Shown in pieces: positions 13,225 through 18,968 of a stretch of 24,070 nucleotides of DNA. The position numbers and the translations under genes are program-made. The notes under the pieces are model-generated. The model worked only from the letters and a program-made list of their open reading frames with translations. It made no database searches and was not told the origin of the DNA. Every line of letters starts with the position of its first letter. Within the stretch, counting starts at the first letter, position 1. This stretch comes from a virus. The DNA lies in the IMG/VR virus record IMGVR_UViG_3300023196_000690, positions 1 through 24,070 of that record, one strand, 5' to 3'.

Positions 13225-13336
13225 CAAGCCCTGAAATAAATTTTATCTTCATGTGTTTTTCTTTCGATTGCCTATTGAAGTGGCCCGCGTGTGTCCCTAT
13301 ATAGGATATATAAGCAAGCAACCAAGGAGACTGACA
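13225..13336 (+). repeat. Promoter-leader cassette, copy 2 (R2)
   Basis: Near-identical direct repeat of R1 (12421-12533), 804 bases downstream and in the same orientation. It places a second promoter and leader in front of the gene at 13337. Differences in the spacer alter the second GTGGCC half-site to GTGTCC, which may change repressor affinity. Confidence 0.85.
13275..13303 (+). promoter_or_regulatory. Rightward promoter P2
   Basis: TTGAAG (13275-13280), a 17-base spacer and TATATA (13298-13303) match P1 exactly in the boxes. One intact half-site GTGGCC (13280-13285) and a degenerate GTGTCC (13291-13296) lie in the spacer. A weaker operator than P1 is predicted. Confidence 0.65.
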
Positions 13337-13795
13337 ATGACCAACAACGAAATCATCACCGCCGCATTTGCCGACCTAAACGCAAAGATGCTGGAGCGCC
13401 AGTTGGAGTGGGCATACAAGCGCCAAGCAGCGGTCAAGGCATTGGTTGAGGAATTGTCGCCAAAGCGCCGCAAGATGGGCGAGTGGGCATACTACGATGC
13501 AGTGTTCGCTGCCGCTGGTGGCAAGACTTGGTTCAACCTGCTGACATATGGCGGCATTGCAAAAAACGTCACCAAAAACGTCGATGCAATCATCGCAAAT
13601 CGTGACGCAAAGATCATCGCTGCGCTGGCCAAGGCTGGCATCACCGAGATCGCGCCGTTTGAATTGACCCACACCAGCGATGGCGTTGAAGGTCATTTTG
13701 ACATCGACGGCCACCGCGTCACCATCAAGACAATCTTGGCAGGCGGATACAACATCCAATGCCTTCACCAGCGCACCACCGTCAAGGTGCGCTAA
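13337..13795 (+). CDS. Hypothetical protein of the rightward operon (152 aa)
   Basis: The start at ATG 13337 is chosen because AACCAAGGAGAC (13320-13331) precedes it; the open frame extends upstream through the promoter but without a ribosome-binding site. The product is not recognised. The N-terminal half is helical and basic (ERQLEWAYKRQAAVKALVEELSPKRRK), then WAYYDAVFAAAGGKTWFNLL and a KNV/NAKIIAALAKAG region. The C-terminal part is beta-rich (FDIDGHRVTIKTILAGGYNIQC). It is driven by P2 and perhaps P1, and followed by hairpin 3. Confidence 0.76.
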   Translation: MTNNEIITAAFADLNAKMLERQLEWAYKRQAAVKALVEELSPKRRKMGEWAYYDAVFAAAGGKTWFNLLTYGGIAKNVTKNVDAIIANRDAKIIAALAKAGITEIAPFELTHTSDGVEGHFDIDGHRVTIKTILAGGYNIQCLHQRTTVKVR

Positions 13796-13801
13796 CCCAA
13801 C

Positions 13802-13817
13802 GGGGGCTGCGGCCCCC
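13802..13817 (+). other. Intergenic hairpin 3 with C(TGCG)G tetraloop
   Basis: GGGGGC-TGCG-GCCCCC forms a 6-bp GC stem with a UNCG-class loop, 7 bases after the previous stop. It is directly followed by AACCAAGGAGAC (13821-13832) for the next gene. No T-tract. Confidence 0.75.
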
Positions 13818-13837
13818 ACCAACCAAGGAGACTGAAA

Positions 13838-14068
13838 ATGAAAATGACTGACAGCCAAATGGAACAAGCGATGCGGATGTTGGAGCGCGGAAACACCCTG
13901 CGGTGGCATGGCTGGACGATAAAATTTGACTGGGCCATAGGATACATTGCAGACCGCAAAATGGCAGACGGGTCCGCAACTCACCTTGAGGTGTTCAGCG
14001 ACTTCCCGACACTGGCAGACGAGATGTTTGAAATCGACAGCAAGGAAAAATCAAATGAGCAAGTTTAA
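13838..14068 (+). CDS. Hypothetical small protein (76 aa)
   Basis: A short acidic protein, not recognised. It has an N-terminal helix (SQMEQAMRMLERG), then LRWHGWTIKFDWAIGYIADRK and a beta/helix tail ending IDSKEKSNEQV. Starts at ATG 13838 or 13844; AACCAAGGAGAC is 5 bases before the first ATG, which favours 13838. It overlaps the next gene by 14 bases, so from here the operon switches from hairpin-separated to overlapping genes. Confidence 0.72.
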   Translation: MKMTDSQMEQAMRMLERGNTLRWHGWTIKFDWAIGYIADRKMADGSATHLEVFSDFPTLADEMFEIDSKEKSNEQV

Positions 14069-14408
14069 TCGCATCGCCAATGTCCAGTTCGCCATCAACG
14101 GCGAGGATCAGACCGTCACCGTGTCAAACCTGCCATATGTCTGGGATGACTTGACTGCGCCAATGGATCAGCAGGCGATATTTGATGCCTGCAATTATCT
14201 GCGCCGCATTGGCGTGCAGCGCGGCCTGAGCGTGGTCTGGGTTGAGACCAGCCCAGCGCCAGTGGCTGCGGACTGCCCAGAGTGCAGCGGCAAGGGATAC
14301 AATGACTTTGACCGTGAGGAGGCAGACGGTTTCGTGACATACAAACCAAAATGCACCAACTGCAAAGGCACTGGCAAAATTGAGAAAACGGAGGAAGACA
14401 ATGCGTAA
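14055..14408 (+). CDS. DnaJ-type zinc-finger-like small protein
   Basis: The 117-residue product ends with two CxxC knuckles, CPECSGKGYND (Cys74, Cys77) and CTNCKGTGK (Cys100, Cys103), the CxxCxGxG pattern of DnaJ-type zinc fingers. The N-terminal 70 residues look like a beta/helix domain of unknown role. It might act as a small nucleic-acid or protein adaptor; it lacks a J-domain, so it is not a chaperone itself. The ATG at 14055 is inside the previous gene, and a preceding AAGGAAA gives a usable ribosome-binding site. It overlaps the next small gene by 8 bases. Confidence 0.72.
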   Translation: MSKFNRIANVQFAINGEDQTVTVSNLPYVWDDLTAPMDQQAIFDACNYLRRIGVQRGLSVVWVETSPAPVAADCPECSGKGYNDFDREEADGFVTYKPKCTNCKGTGKIEKTEEDNA

Positions 14409-14508
14409 AATTTTTGATTGGCTGATTGGCGACTTTGAGGACGCGGCGATTGCCATCATTTTTCTCTGCATCACGGTGGTGTTCTGCGCGTATATGGTGC
14501 TGGCATGA
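14401..14508 (+). CDS. Single-pass membrane micropeptide (35 aa)
   Basis: A short gene with good signs of translation: GGAGG lies 6 bases upstream of ATG 14401, it overlaps the previous stop by 8 bases and its TGA overlaps the next ATG as ATGA. The product is MRKIFDWLIGDFEDA followed by a hydrophobic span (IAIIFLCITVVFCAYMVLA), a transmembrane helix of about 19 residues. With 35 residues and this topology it could be a small membrane effector or exclusion peptide; function unknown. Confidence 0.7.
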   Translation: MRKIFDWLIGDFEDAAIAIIFLCITVVFCAYMVLA

Positions 14509-15155
14509 TCAAGCAGCCATTTGAGACGTATGACGAGAAGGCGCTGGCCGAGGTCTGGAAAATGGAGGTCGAGATGTCTCGCAGGCATGACGACCCAGAT
14601 GACAATCGCATTGCCAAGCCGCGTGACTACAGATGCCACAGCGATGTCGCGCTGAACCGTGTCATCACCGACGATATGCGTGGCATCATGTCAAAGTTCT
14701 GGCACAAGGGGCGTGAGGCATTCGTCGAGTGGGGCGACAACGAGATCGCCGCTAGATGCGGGATACCACAATACAGCATCGACAAAATCCTGACGCGCAT
14801 GGTGAAGCTGGGCGCGCTGACGTGGCGCAGGAACCGTGGTAATAGGTTTTCACAGCGAGAGGAAATGATCATGTATCGCCTCACCGCCATTGGAGCGTCT
14901 GTTGCCACTGCCGACAGGCACGCACGCCAGCGTTTCGGTGGCGCAATGATGCCAATGCAGATGCTGTCGATCCGAAAGCAGATGGGCATCCTGCCACGCC
15001 ACATGGCCGCACGATTGAACATTGAGGTCAGCGACCTACTTGCAATGGAGGCTGGAAAGAAACCAATATCCGCAGAGATGGCTGCGTCTGTTGACAATGA
15101 ACTGAAAAAGCACATCCAACGCACATCAGACGTGCATAATATTTATGGGGAATAA
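14505..15155 (+). CDS. DNA-binding regulator with winged-helix-like and XRE-like regions
   Basis: The 216-residue product has a likely winged helix at about 78-110 (NEIAARCGIPQYSIDKILTRM followed by GALTWRRN) and a C-terminal segment at about 151-200 (MQMLSIRKQMGILPRHMAARLNIEVSDLLAMEAGKK) that resembles an XRE/Cro-type helix-turn-helix. It is probably a transcriptional regulator made during the rightward (early or middle) phase. Its ATG overlaps the micropeptide stop. DNA targets cannot be read from the sequence. Confidence 0.66.
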   Translation: MIKQPFETYDEKALAEVWKMEVEMSRRHDDPDDNRIAKPRDYRCHSDVALNRVITDDMRGIMSKFWHKGREAFVEWGDNEIAARCGIPQYSIDKILTRMVKLGALTWRRNRGNRFSQREEMIMYRLTAIGASVATADRHARQRFGGAMMPMQMLSIRKQMGILPRHMAARLNIEVSDLLAMEAGKKPISAEMAASVDNELKKHIQRTSDVHNIYGE

Positions 15156-15156
15156 A

Positions 15157-15669
15157 ATGACAGGCAAAAACGAAAGCGCAATTTTCATCACAAACATCAT
15201 CGGCAGCGGATCTGGGTTCGCCTCTCGCGCATCTGATGGCTACGGCGTGTTCATCCCGCCATCGGTGATGAAAACCGTCATGGACAGCGTGCAGGTTGGT
15301 GATCAGGTGATGGCCGTGACTGTGCCAAACTCCAGCGATCTCGACAAAAAACTGCCACTGATGGCGGTCAGCCTGTCCCTGCCTATCGACCTTCCGCAGA
15401 GTGAAGTTAAGAATGATCTAGGCTCTGAGATATCAATGGTGGACAGGGTTATGAACATCCTGACCGACACTGCATACGATGACCGATGGTTTACGATTGA
15501 AGATATGTGTGCAGAGTTGGGCATGAGCGAGACACGGCAGTCGTATGCCAGCATCAATTCTGCGCTGCAGTTTGCCTGTGACATGGGTATGTGCAGCAAG
15601 GTTCAGGCATACTCGTCAAGCGACACCAAGACTTGGTTTACAGTTGAGGAAATAAAGCCAGAGGAATAA
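15157..15669 (+). CDS. Cold-shock/OB-like plus winged-helix-like protein
   Basis: The 170-residue product has an N-terminal small beta-barrel-like region (FITNIIGSGSGFASRASDGYGVFIPP, QVGDQVMAVTVPN), reminiscent of cold-shock or OB folds that bind single strands. A C-terminal segment (EISMVDRVMNILTD to MCSKVQAYSS, about 91-155) looks like a winged helix. The ATG at 15157, with GGGG about 5 bases upstream, is preferred over ATG 15145, which overlaps the previous stop. It is the last gene of the rightward operon, ending 2 bases before the hairpin at 15672. Confidence 0.6.
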   Translation: MTGKNESAIFITNIIGSGSGFASRASDGYGVFIPPSVMKTVMDSVQVGDQVMAVTVPNSSDLDKKLPLMAVSLSLPIDLPQSEVKNDLGSEISMVDRVMNILTDTAYDDRWFTIEDMCAELGMSETRQSYASINSALQFACDMGMCSKVQAYSSSDTKTWFTVEEIKPEE

Positions 15670-15671
15670 AA

Positions 15672-15707
15672 ATATCGGGCCAGAGGTGACTGTCTCTGGC
15701 CCGATAT
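15672..15707. terminator. Strong hairpin at the junction of converging operons
   Basis: A perfect 14-bp stem, ATATCGGGCCAGAG with CTCTGGCCCGATAT, and an 8-base loop. It ends the rightward operon; on the minus strand it is followed by TTTTTATTCC, a genuine T-tract, so it also stops transcription of the leftward lysis/structural operon. A bidirectional terminator. Confidence 0.82.
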
Positions 15708-15792
15708 AATGGCAGATAGACTGGATCACCTCACCTTCGCAGCGGCAACTTGCCCAATCAGTTTACCCGTGCGCCACGCGCAGTCAACCTGT

Positions 15793-16167
15793 TTACTGTG
15801 CGCCTGCCATCGCGGACAGGGTTGACGATTGCGCCAACTCTGTGAACGCGCTGCCGTCTATTGTGATGGTCTTGTTCTTCACCTCTGCCGATGGCATGAA
15901 AATCATTAACTGTATGTCCAGCGCGACGAATACATACCAATCAGATCTACCAGCGTTTCGGGCGAGGAACCGATATTTGTCTCCGCTTTTCTTGTGCGCT
16001 GGGGTGTTTGACGCCTTGACTTCAAGTCTGACTACGCGACCAGACGGCACAACTGCGAGGATGTCCGTGGTTGAGTTCAGGTGATGCGCCTCGATGCCGT
16101 TCAGTTCAAGCAGATAGCAGCACAGATATTCCGCCGCCCTGCCAGTCTGCGTTGACCTGAGTTCCAT
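15793..16167 (-). CDS. PD-(D/E)XK nuclease-like protein
   Basis: The 124-residue product shows GRAAEYLCCYLLELNG (Glu13), STTDILAVV (Asp35) and VRLEVKASN (Glu49-x-Lys51), the order of small restriction-like nucleases such as the I-Ssp6803I/Hjc group. Its role could be DNA repair, resolution or defence against rivals. It stands at the end of the leftward lysis/structural operon, 12 bases from the endolysin gene and before the bidirectional hairpin. Confidence 0.7.
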   Translation of the reverse strand: MELRSTQTGRAAEYLCCYLLELNGIEAHHLNSTTDILAVVPSGRVVRLEVKASNTPAHKKSGDKYRFLARNAGRSDWYVFVALDIQLMIFMPSAEVKNKTITIDGSAFTELAQSSTLSAMAGAQ

Positions 16168-16179
16168 CGTGCGGCCAGC

Positions 16180-17037
16180 TTATGCGTCAAACATTTTCTG
16201 CAGCGATGATGGGCAAATCACGCCATCTGGCGTCAATCCAACTTTCCCTTGCCACTTCTTGACGGCTGCCTCGGTGGCTGGCCCAAAGCTGCCGTCAGCG
16301 GTCAATCCTAGCGCCGTCTGAACGCGCTTGACCATGTCTCCGCCACTACCCCTGCGTAGCGTCTCAGAGGCGCTCTGTGGGGCGCTGTGCGCGGCCTTTG
16401 GTGTGTCGCCAGTTAAGACCGCCATAGCCTTCGCATAGCGCGCCTGACGGTCAGCTAGGCCAATGTCCCCCCCGTTAATGATCTCGCTGAGGCGTTTGAC
16501 GTCAGAAGTGTCTGCGACCTCGTTTAGGTTTCGGCTATCCCAGAACCACAGCGCACTTTCCAGCGCGCCTTTTTTGGTCAGCAAATACTCTGCCGCTTGT
16601 TCCGCTGTCATGCCAATCGTCTTGCCAAAAGCTTCATGATTTGCGCGGCCCGTAATTTGCTTGAGACCTTTGCCTCTCATCGCCCACCCATCGCCATCCT
16701 GCACGTTTCCGAGCGCGCCTGCCTTGGAACGGTTCTTGTCCATGTAAACGTAGTTTGCGATTTTCTCAGGCTTGCCAGCATACTCGGCGGCATTGGCTTT
16801 CCCAGCACCAAAGTAGCGCGGAAACACCCGCAGCAGGGTGGCCTCCTTGTAATTCAGGTTTTCTTCAAGCACCCGAAAATCCATGCTCTCATGCGCGCAC
16901 TGGCTCACAAATCCAGCGATGCGCTGCGGCGTGTTGATCTCATATGCAGGCAGCATCTCGTTGAGAGCCTCGCACCACTCTGCCGCTTCCTTGTTTGTCG
17001 GGATCATCTCTGACAGTTGGTCTGGTGTCAGTTTCAT
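16180..17037 (-). CDS. GH19 (chitinase-like) endolysin with C-terminal peptidoglycan-binding domain
   Basis: Cuts host cell-wall glycan at lysis. The N-terminal domain (about 1-205) is GH19-like: RIAGFVSQCAHESMDF with catalytic Glu50, EENLNY with second Glu59, then GWAMRGKGLKQITGRANHEAFG. The C-terminal part (about 224-282) is a PG_binding_1 domain (LRRGSGGDMVKRVQTALG, DGSFGPATEAAVKKWQ). There is no signal peptide, so it depends on the holin encoded next to it (start 17037 overlaps the holin stop by 4 bases). The modular order resembles many alphaproteobacterial phage lysins. Confidence 0.87.
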   Translation of the reverse strand: MKLTPDQLSEMIPTNKEAAEWCEALNEMLPAYEINTPQRIAGFVSQCAHESMDFRVLEENLNYKEATLLRVFPRYFGAGKANAAEYAGKPEKIANYVYMDKNRSKAGALGNVQDGDGWAMRGKGLKQITGRANHEAFGKTIGMTAEQAAEYLLTKKGALESALWFWDSRNLNEVADTSDVKRLSEIINGGDIGLADRQARYAKAMAVLTGDTPKAAHSAPQSASETLRRGSGGDMVKRVQTALGLTADGSFGPATEAAVKKWQGKVGLTPDGVICPSSLQKMFDA

Positions 17038-17429
17038 TTCGACAAACCCTTCTGCTTTTCATAAGTCCGCAGGCCACCGAGGCCAAGCATACCCATCATC
17101 ACTGTCATCAGCGACGACATATCGAACTCAGGCAGTGGCGGGATGTCAACGCCAGCCACCGTAACGCCAAAGATGATCACGGGCTGCAACACAAAGTGAT
17201 ACGCGAATGCGCTGCCGCATACCCAGCCGATGAATGGACGCCAGCCGCCCTTGAACAGCGACCCGCTTGCCGCCTCCGCTTGGTTCACACCGATCTGGGC
17301 GATGGCGAGATCCTGCGCGTGCTTGTCGGCCATTGTGGCCAACTCATGCGCCAATGCAGCCTTCTGGTCTTTATCTTCAATAAACTTGTCCAAAAGTCCC
17401 GTGACTGGTCCGATCAATTTGCCGATCAT
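17034..17429 (-). CDS. Holin of the 3TM superfamily
   Basis: The 131-residue product has an amphipathic N-terminus (LIGPVTGLLDKFIEDKDQK), a helical middle, then GGWRPFIGWVCGSAFAYHFVLQPVIIFG, a second hydrophobic span and a terminal MTVMMGMLGLGGLRTYEK. The WRP-x-x-GW signature is characteristic of 3TM phage holins. It would form the membrane lesion that lets the GH19 endolysin out. Flanked by endolysin and the EF-hand protein with ATGA overlaps. Confidence 0.85.
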   Translation of the reverse strand: MIGKLIGPVTGLLDKFIEDKDQKAALAHELATMADKHAQDLAIAQIGVNQAEAASGSLFKGGWRPFIGWVCGSAFAYHFVLQPVIIFGVTVAGVDIPPLPEFDMSSLMTVMMGMLGLGGLRTYEKQKGLSK

Positions 17430-17731
17430 TTGCCTGCCTCCATTGCGTTAAATCCAAAGTATGCCGCCGTAACTCCAGAAACGGCCACGACATAGACGGT
17501 GGCGATGTCAGCAACCAAGCTGGCCGCCGCGTCCAGACCGAGCAGTGACGCGGTCAGGATTGCCACTGGATACATGACCATGCCAGCCAAGGCGAACCAC
17601 GTCATGCGGCGCTGTGCGTCTCGCTTGGCATCGGCATCTTCCATCTTGCGCCGACGATCTTCCAGCATGATGGCGCGCTCGTCGCGATCAATCTTGCCAT
17701 TTCCATTGATGTCATATTCTTCAAGTGTCAT
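17426..17731 (-). CDS. Membrane protein with N-terminal EF-hand (lysis cassette)
   Basis: The 101-residue product starts with a perfect single EF-hand loop, DINGNGKIDRDE (residues 7-18, all calcium ligand positions filled). A charged coil with DRRRKMEDADAKRDAQRRM follows, then two transmembrane segments (about 45-65 and 72-95). It sits next to the holin, sharing a TGATG start-stop junction, so a second holin, antiholin or calcium-sensing lysis regulator is plausible but unproven. ATG 17731 is preferred over 17737 because the GGGG lies 7-8 bases before it. Homologues with this EF-hand plus 2TM plan occur in other marine phages. Confidence 0.72.
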   Translation of the reverse strand: MTLEEYDINGNGKIDRDERAIMLEDRRRKMEDADAKRDAQRRMTWFALAGMVMYPVAILTASLLGLDAAASLVADIATVYVVAVSGVTAAYFGFNAMEAGK

Positions 17732-18216
17732 CACCATTTCCCCTGACTGTGACCGACAAACCAAAACACTGTCGCCGCACCAGCAAATCCAGTCAACACG
17801 ATCAGCGTGCCGAGCGTCCAGACCATGATCGCCTCTTTGATTTCGGCTTTGCGGTATATTGTGTCTTGTTGCTGCTTTCTGATCTTGGCCTCTATTGACA
17901 AAAACTCTTGCCAACCAGACTGACCCCACGAGTATGAAATCAGCTTCTTTAACTCTGCACGCTGGAACTCTTGCTGCTTTCTTGCCGCGAATACCTCAAT
18001 GGCATTCTGCTCGACATTGCCAAATAGGATTTGAAATATATTCGGATCTTCGACCTTGCGCGCCACAAACGAGACATCAGAGACGGCTTTGCCCCACTCA
18101 CCAAGCTGACCAGCCATGTCCTGCAGTTCACGGCCAGCGGCGATCCCCTTTTGGATCATGCTGAACGCTTTGGTTCCAGCACTCACCGCCATGCTGATGG
18201 AAATTGGATCGAACAT
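17731..18216 (-). CDS. Conserved hypothetical virion-region protein with C-terminal TM segment
   Basis: A 161-residue product whose pattern (an N-terminal DPISISMAVSAGTKAF, GKAVSDVSF, NIFQILFGNVEQNAIEVFAARKQQEF, then LISYSWGQSGWQEFLSIEAKIRKQQQD) recurs in marine-phage gene sets as an unassigned family. One transmembrane helix ends it (MVWTLGTLIVLTGFAGAATVFWFVG, about 131-155). It lies between the EF-hand gene and structural unknowns, so a lysis or virion accessory role is possible. Confidence 0.7.
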   Translation of the reverse strand: MFDPISISMAVSAGTKAFSMIQKGIAAGRELQDMAGQLGEWGKAVSDVSFVARKVEDPNIFQILFGNVEQNAIEVFAARKQQEFQRAELKKLISYSWGQSGWQEFLSIEAKIRKQQQDTIYRKAEIKEAIMVWTLGTLIVLTGFAGAATVFWFVGHSQGKW

Positions 18217-18228
18217 GGCAGACGCCCC

Positions 18229-18459
18229 TTACTTGCGGTCCCGCAGGTATTCCTCAATGCTGTCCAGCTTCATAAAGATCGCCCGCACAGTTTCACGGAA
18301 CTCTTTCATTTCACGGTCAGATGACAGTTTGTTGGCCTCAACCTGAGACTTCAAGACTGCAATGTCTGTATGGTGGTCCTGCTGCCGCGTCCACAATACA
18401 TAAACAAAGGCCGCGATTGGCGCGACGATCCACTGCATGACGGCATTGACCATTTCCAT
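18229..18459 (-). CDS. Small membrane-anchored coiled-coil protein (XhlA-like)
   Basis: The 76-residue product has one N-terminal transmembrane helix (MQWIVAPIAAFVYVLWT, about 8-24) followed by a charged coiled coil (LKSQVEANKLSSDREMKEFRETVRAIFMKLDSIEEYL). ATG 18459 is chosen because AAGGG lies about 8 bases upstream; the upstream frame would overlap the preceding gene. Topology resembles hemolysin/XhlA-type or spanin-like accessory lysis proteins, but no cysteine or lipobox is present, so this is a weak guess. Confidence 0.6.
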   Translation of the reverse strand: MEMVNAVMQWIVAPIAAFVYVLWTRQQDHHTDIAVLKSQVEANKLSSDREMKEFRETVRAIFMKLDSIEEYLRDRK

Positions 18460-18460
18460 C

Positions 18461-18745
18461 TTAAACACCCTTAATCCGAAATGCTGCAAAGTCACCATCC
18501 ATCAGCTTGCGCTTGCAATATTCCGCAAACTCAATTGACCCGATGGCTGCGCCACACTCACGCGACCATTCTTCGGCCACCACAAATGGAATGCTGCCCA
18601 CCTTACGATGCGCGGCCTGACCATACATCGACGGCAACTCTGACGCCTCTCGACGGTTGTTGTCCATGATCAACTGGACATCCTGCGACCGCTTAATGAT
18701 TAAGCGACCGTCATCCTGAAACATTCTTTCTGCGACTTGTGACAT
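18461..18745 (-). CDS. Conserved hypothetical phage protein (94 aa)
   Basis: The sequence DDGRLIIKRSQDVQLIMDNNRRE near residues 11-33 is a pattern also seen in unassigned proteins near phage capsid genes, followed by VGSIPFVVAEEWSREC and a C-terminal DFAAFRIKGV. It has no membrane segment. Its location between capsid-associated genes suggests a virion or head-associated function; unknown. Confidence 0.7.
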   Translation of the reverse strand: MSQVAERMFQDDGRLIIKRSQDVQLIMDNNRREASELPSMYGQAAHRKVGSIPFVVAEEWSRECGAAIGSIEFAEYCKRKLMDGDFAAFRIKGV

Positions 18746-18747
18746 GG

Positions 18748-18915
18748 CTATGCCTTCTTTGTTGACGCCTTTGGCTTTTCTTCCTCGACCTTAACAGCCA
18801 TGCCAAGTGCGATCAAGTTTTCGCCAACTGCAGCGTCAACTTCGCCAACGTAGCCAGCGTCCTGCGCCTGCCCGTCAAACCATACCTGACGTGTCCCAGT
18901 AAGTTTAATTTTCAT
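18748..18915 (-). CDS. Small head-associated protein following the major capsid gene
   Basis: A 55-residue product starting MKIKLTGTRQVWFDG, with GYVGEVDAAVGENLIALGMAV and a Lys/Glu tail. It matches the size and pattern of short phage proteins encoded directly after capsid genes (function unknown). GGAGG 5 bases before ATG 18915 decides this start against an upstream in-frame option that runs through the capsid terminator-like hairpin. Confidence 0.72.
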   Translation of the reverse strand: MKIKLTGTRQVWFDGQAQDAGYVGEVDAAVGENLIALGMAVKVEEEKPKASTKKA

Positions 18916-18934
18916 GCTGACCTCCAAATAAAGC

Positions 18935-18959
18935 TGTGGGGGCAATGGCTGCCCCCACA
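18935..18959. terminator. Hairpin downstream of the major capsid gene
   Basis: A 10-bp stem, TGTGGGGGCA with TGCCCCCACA, and a 5-base loop, 10 bases after the capsid stop. On the minus strand it is followed by GCTTTATTTGG, a weak T-tract. It may attenuate transcription to the genes downstream, giving capsid higher dosage. Confidence 0.55.
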
Positions 18960-18968
18960 TATCTTAAA

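Noticed and set aside
13376-14639. Two leftward frames of 202 and 171 codons (13376-13984, 14124-14639) opposite the rightward operon
   Set aside because: They overlap rightward genes with good ribosome-binding sites and show no recognisable domain.
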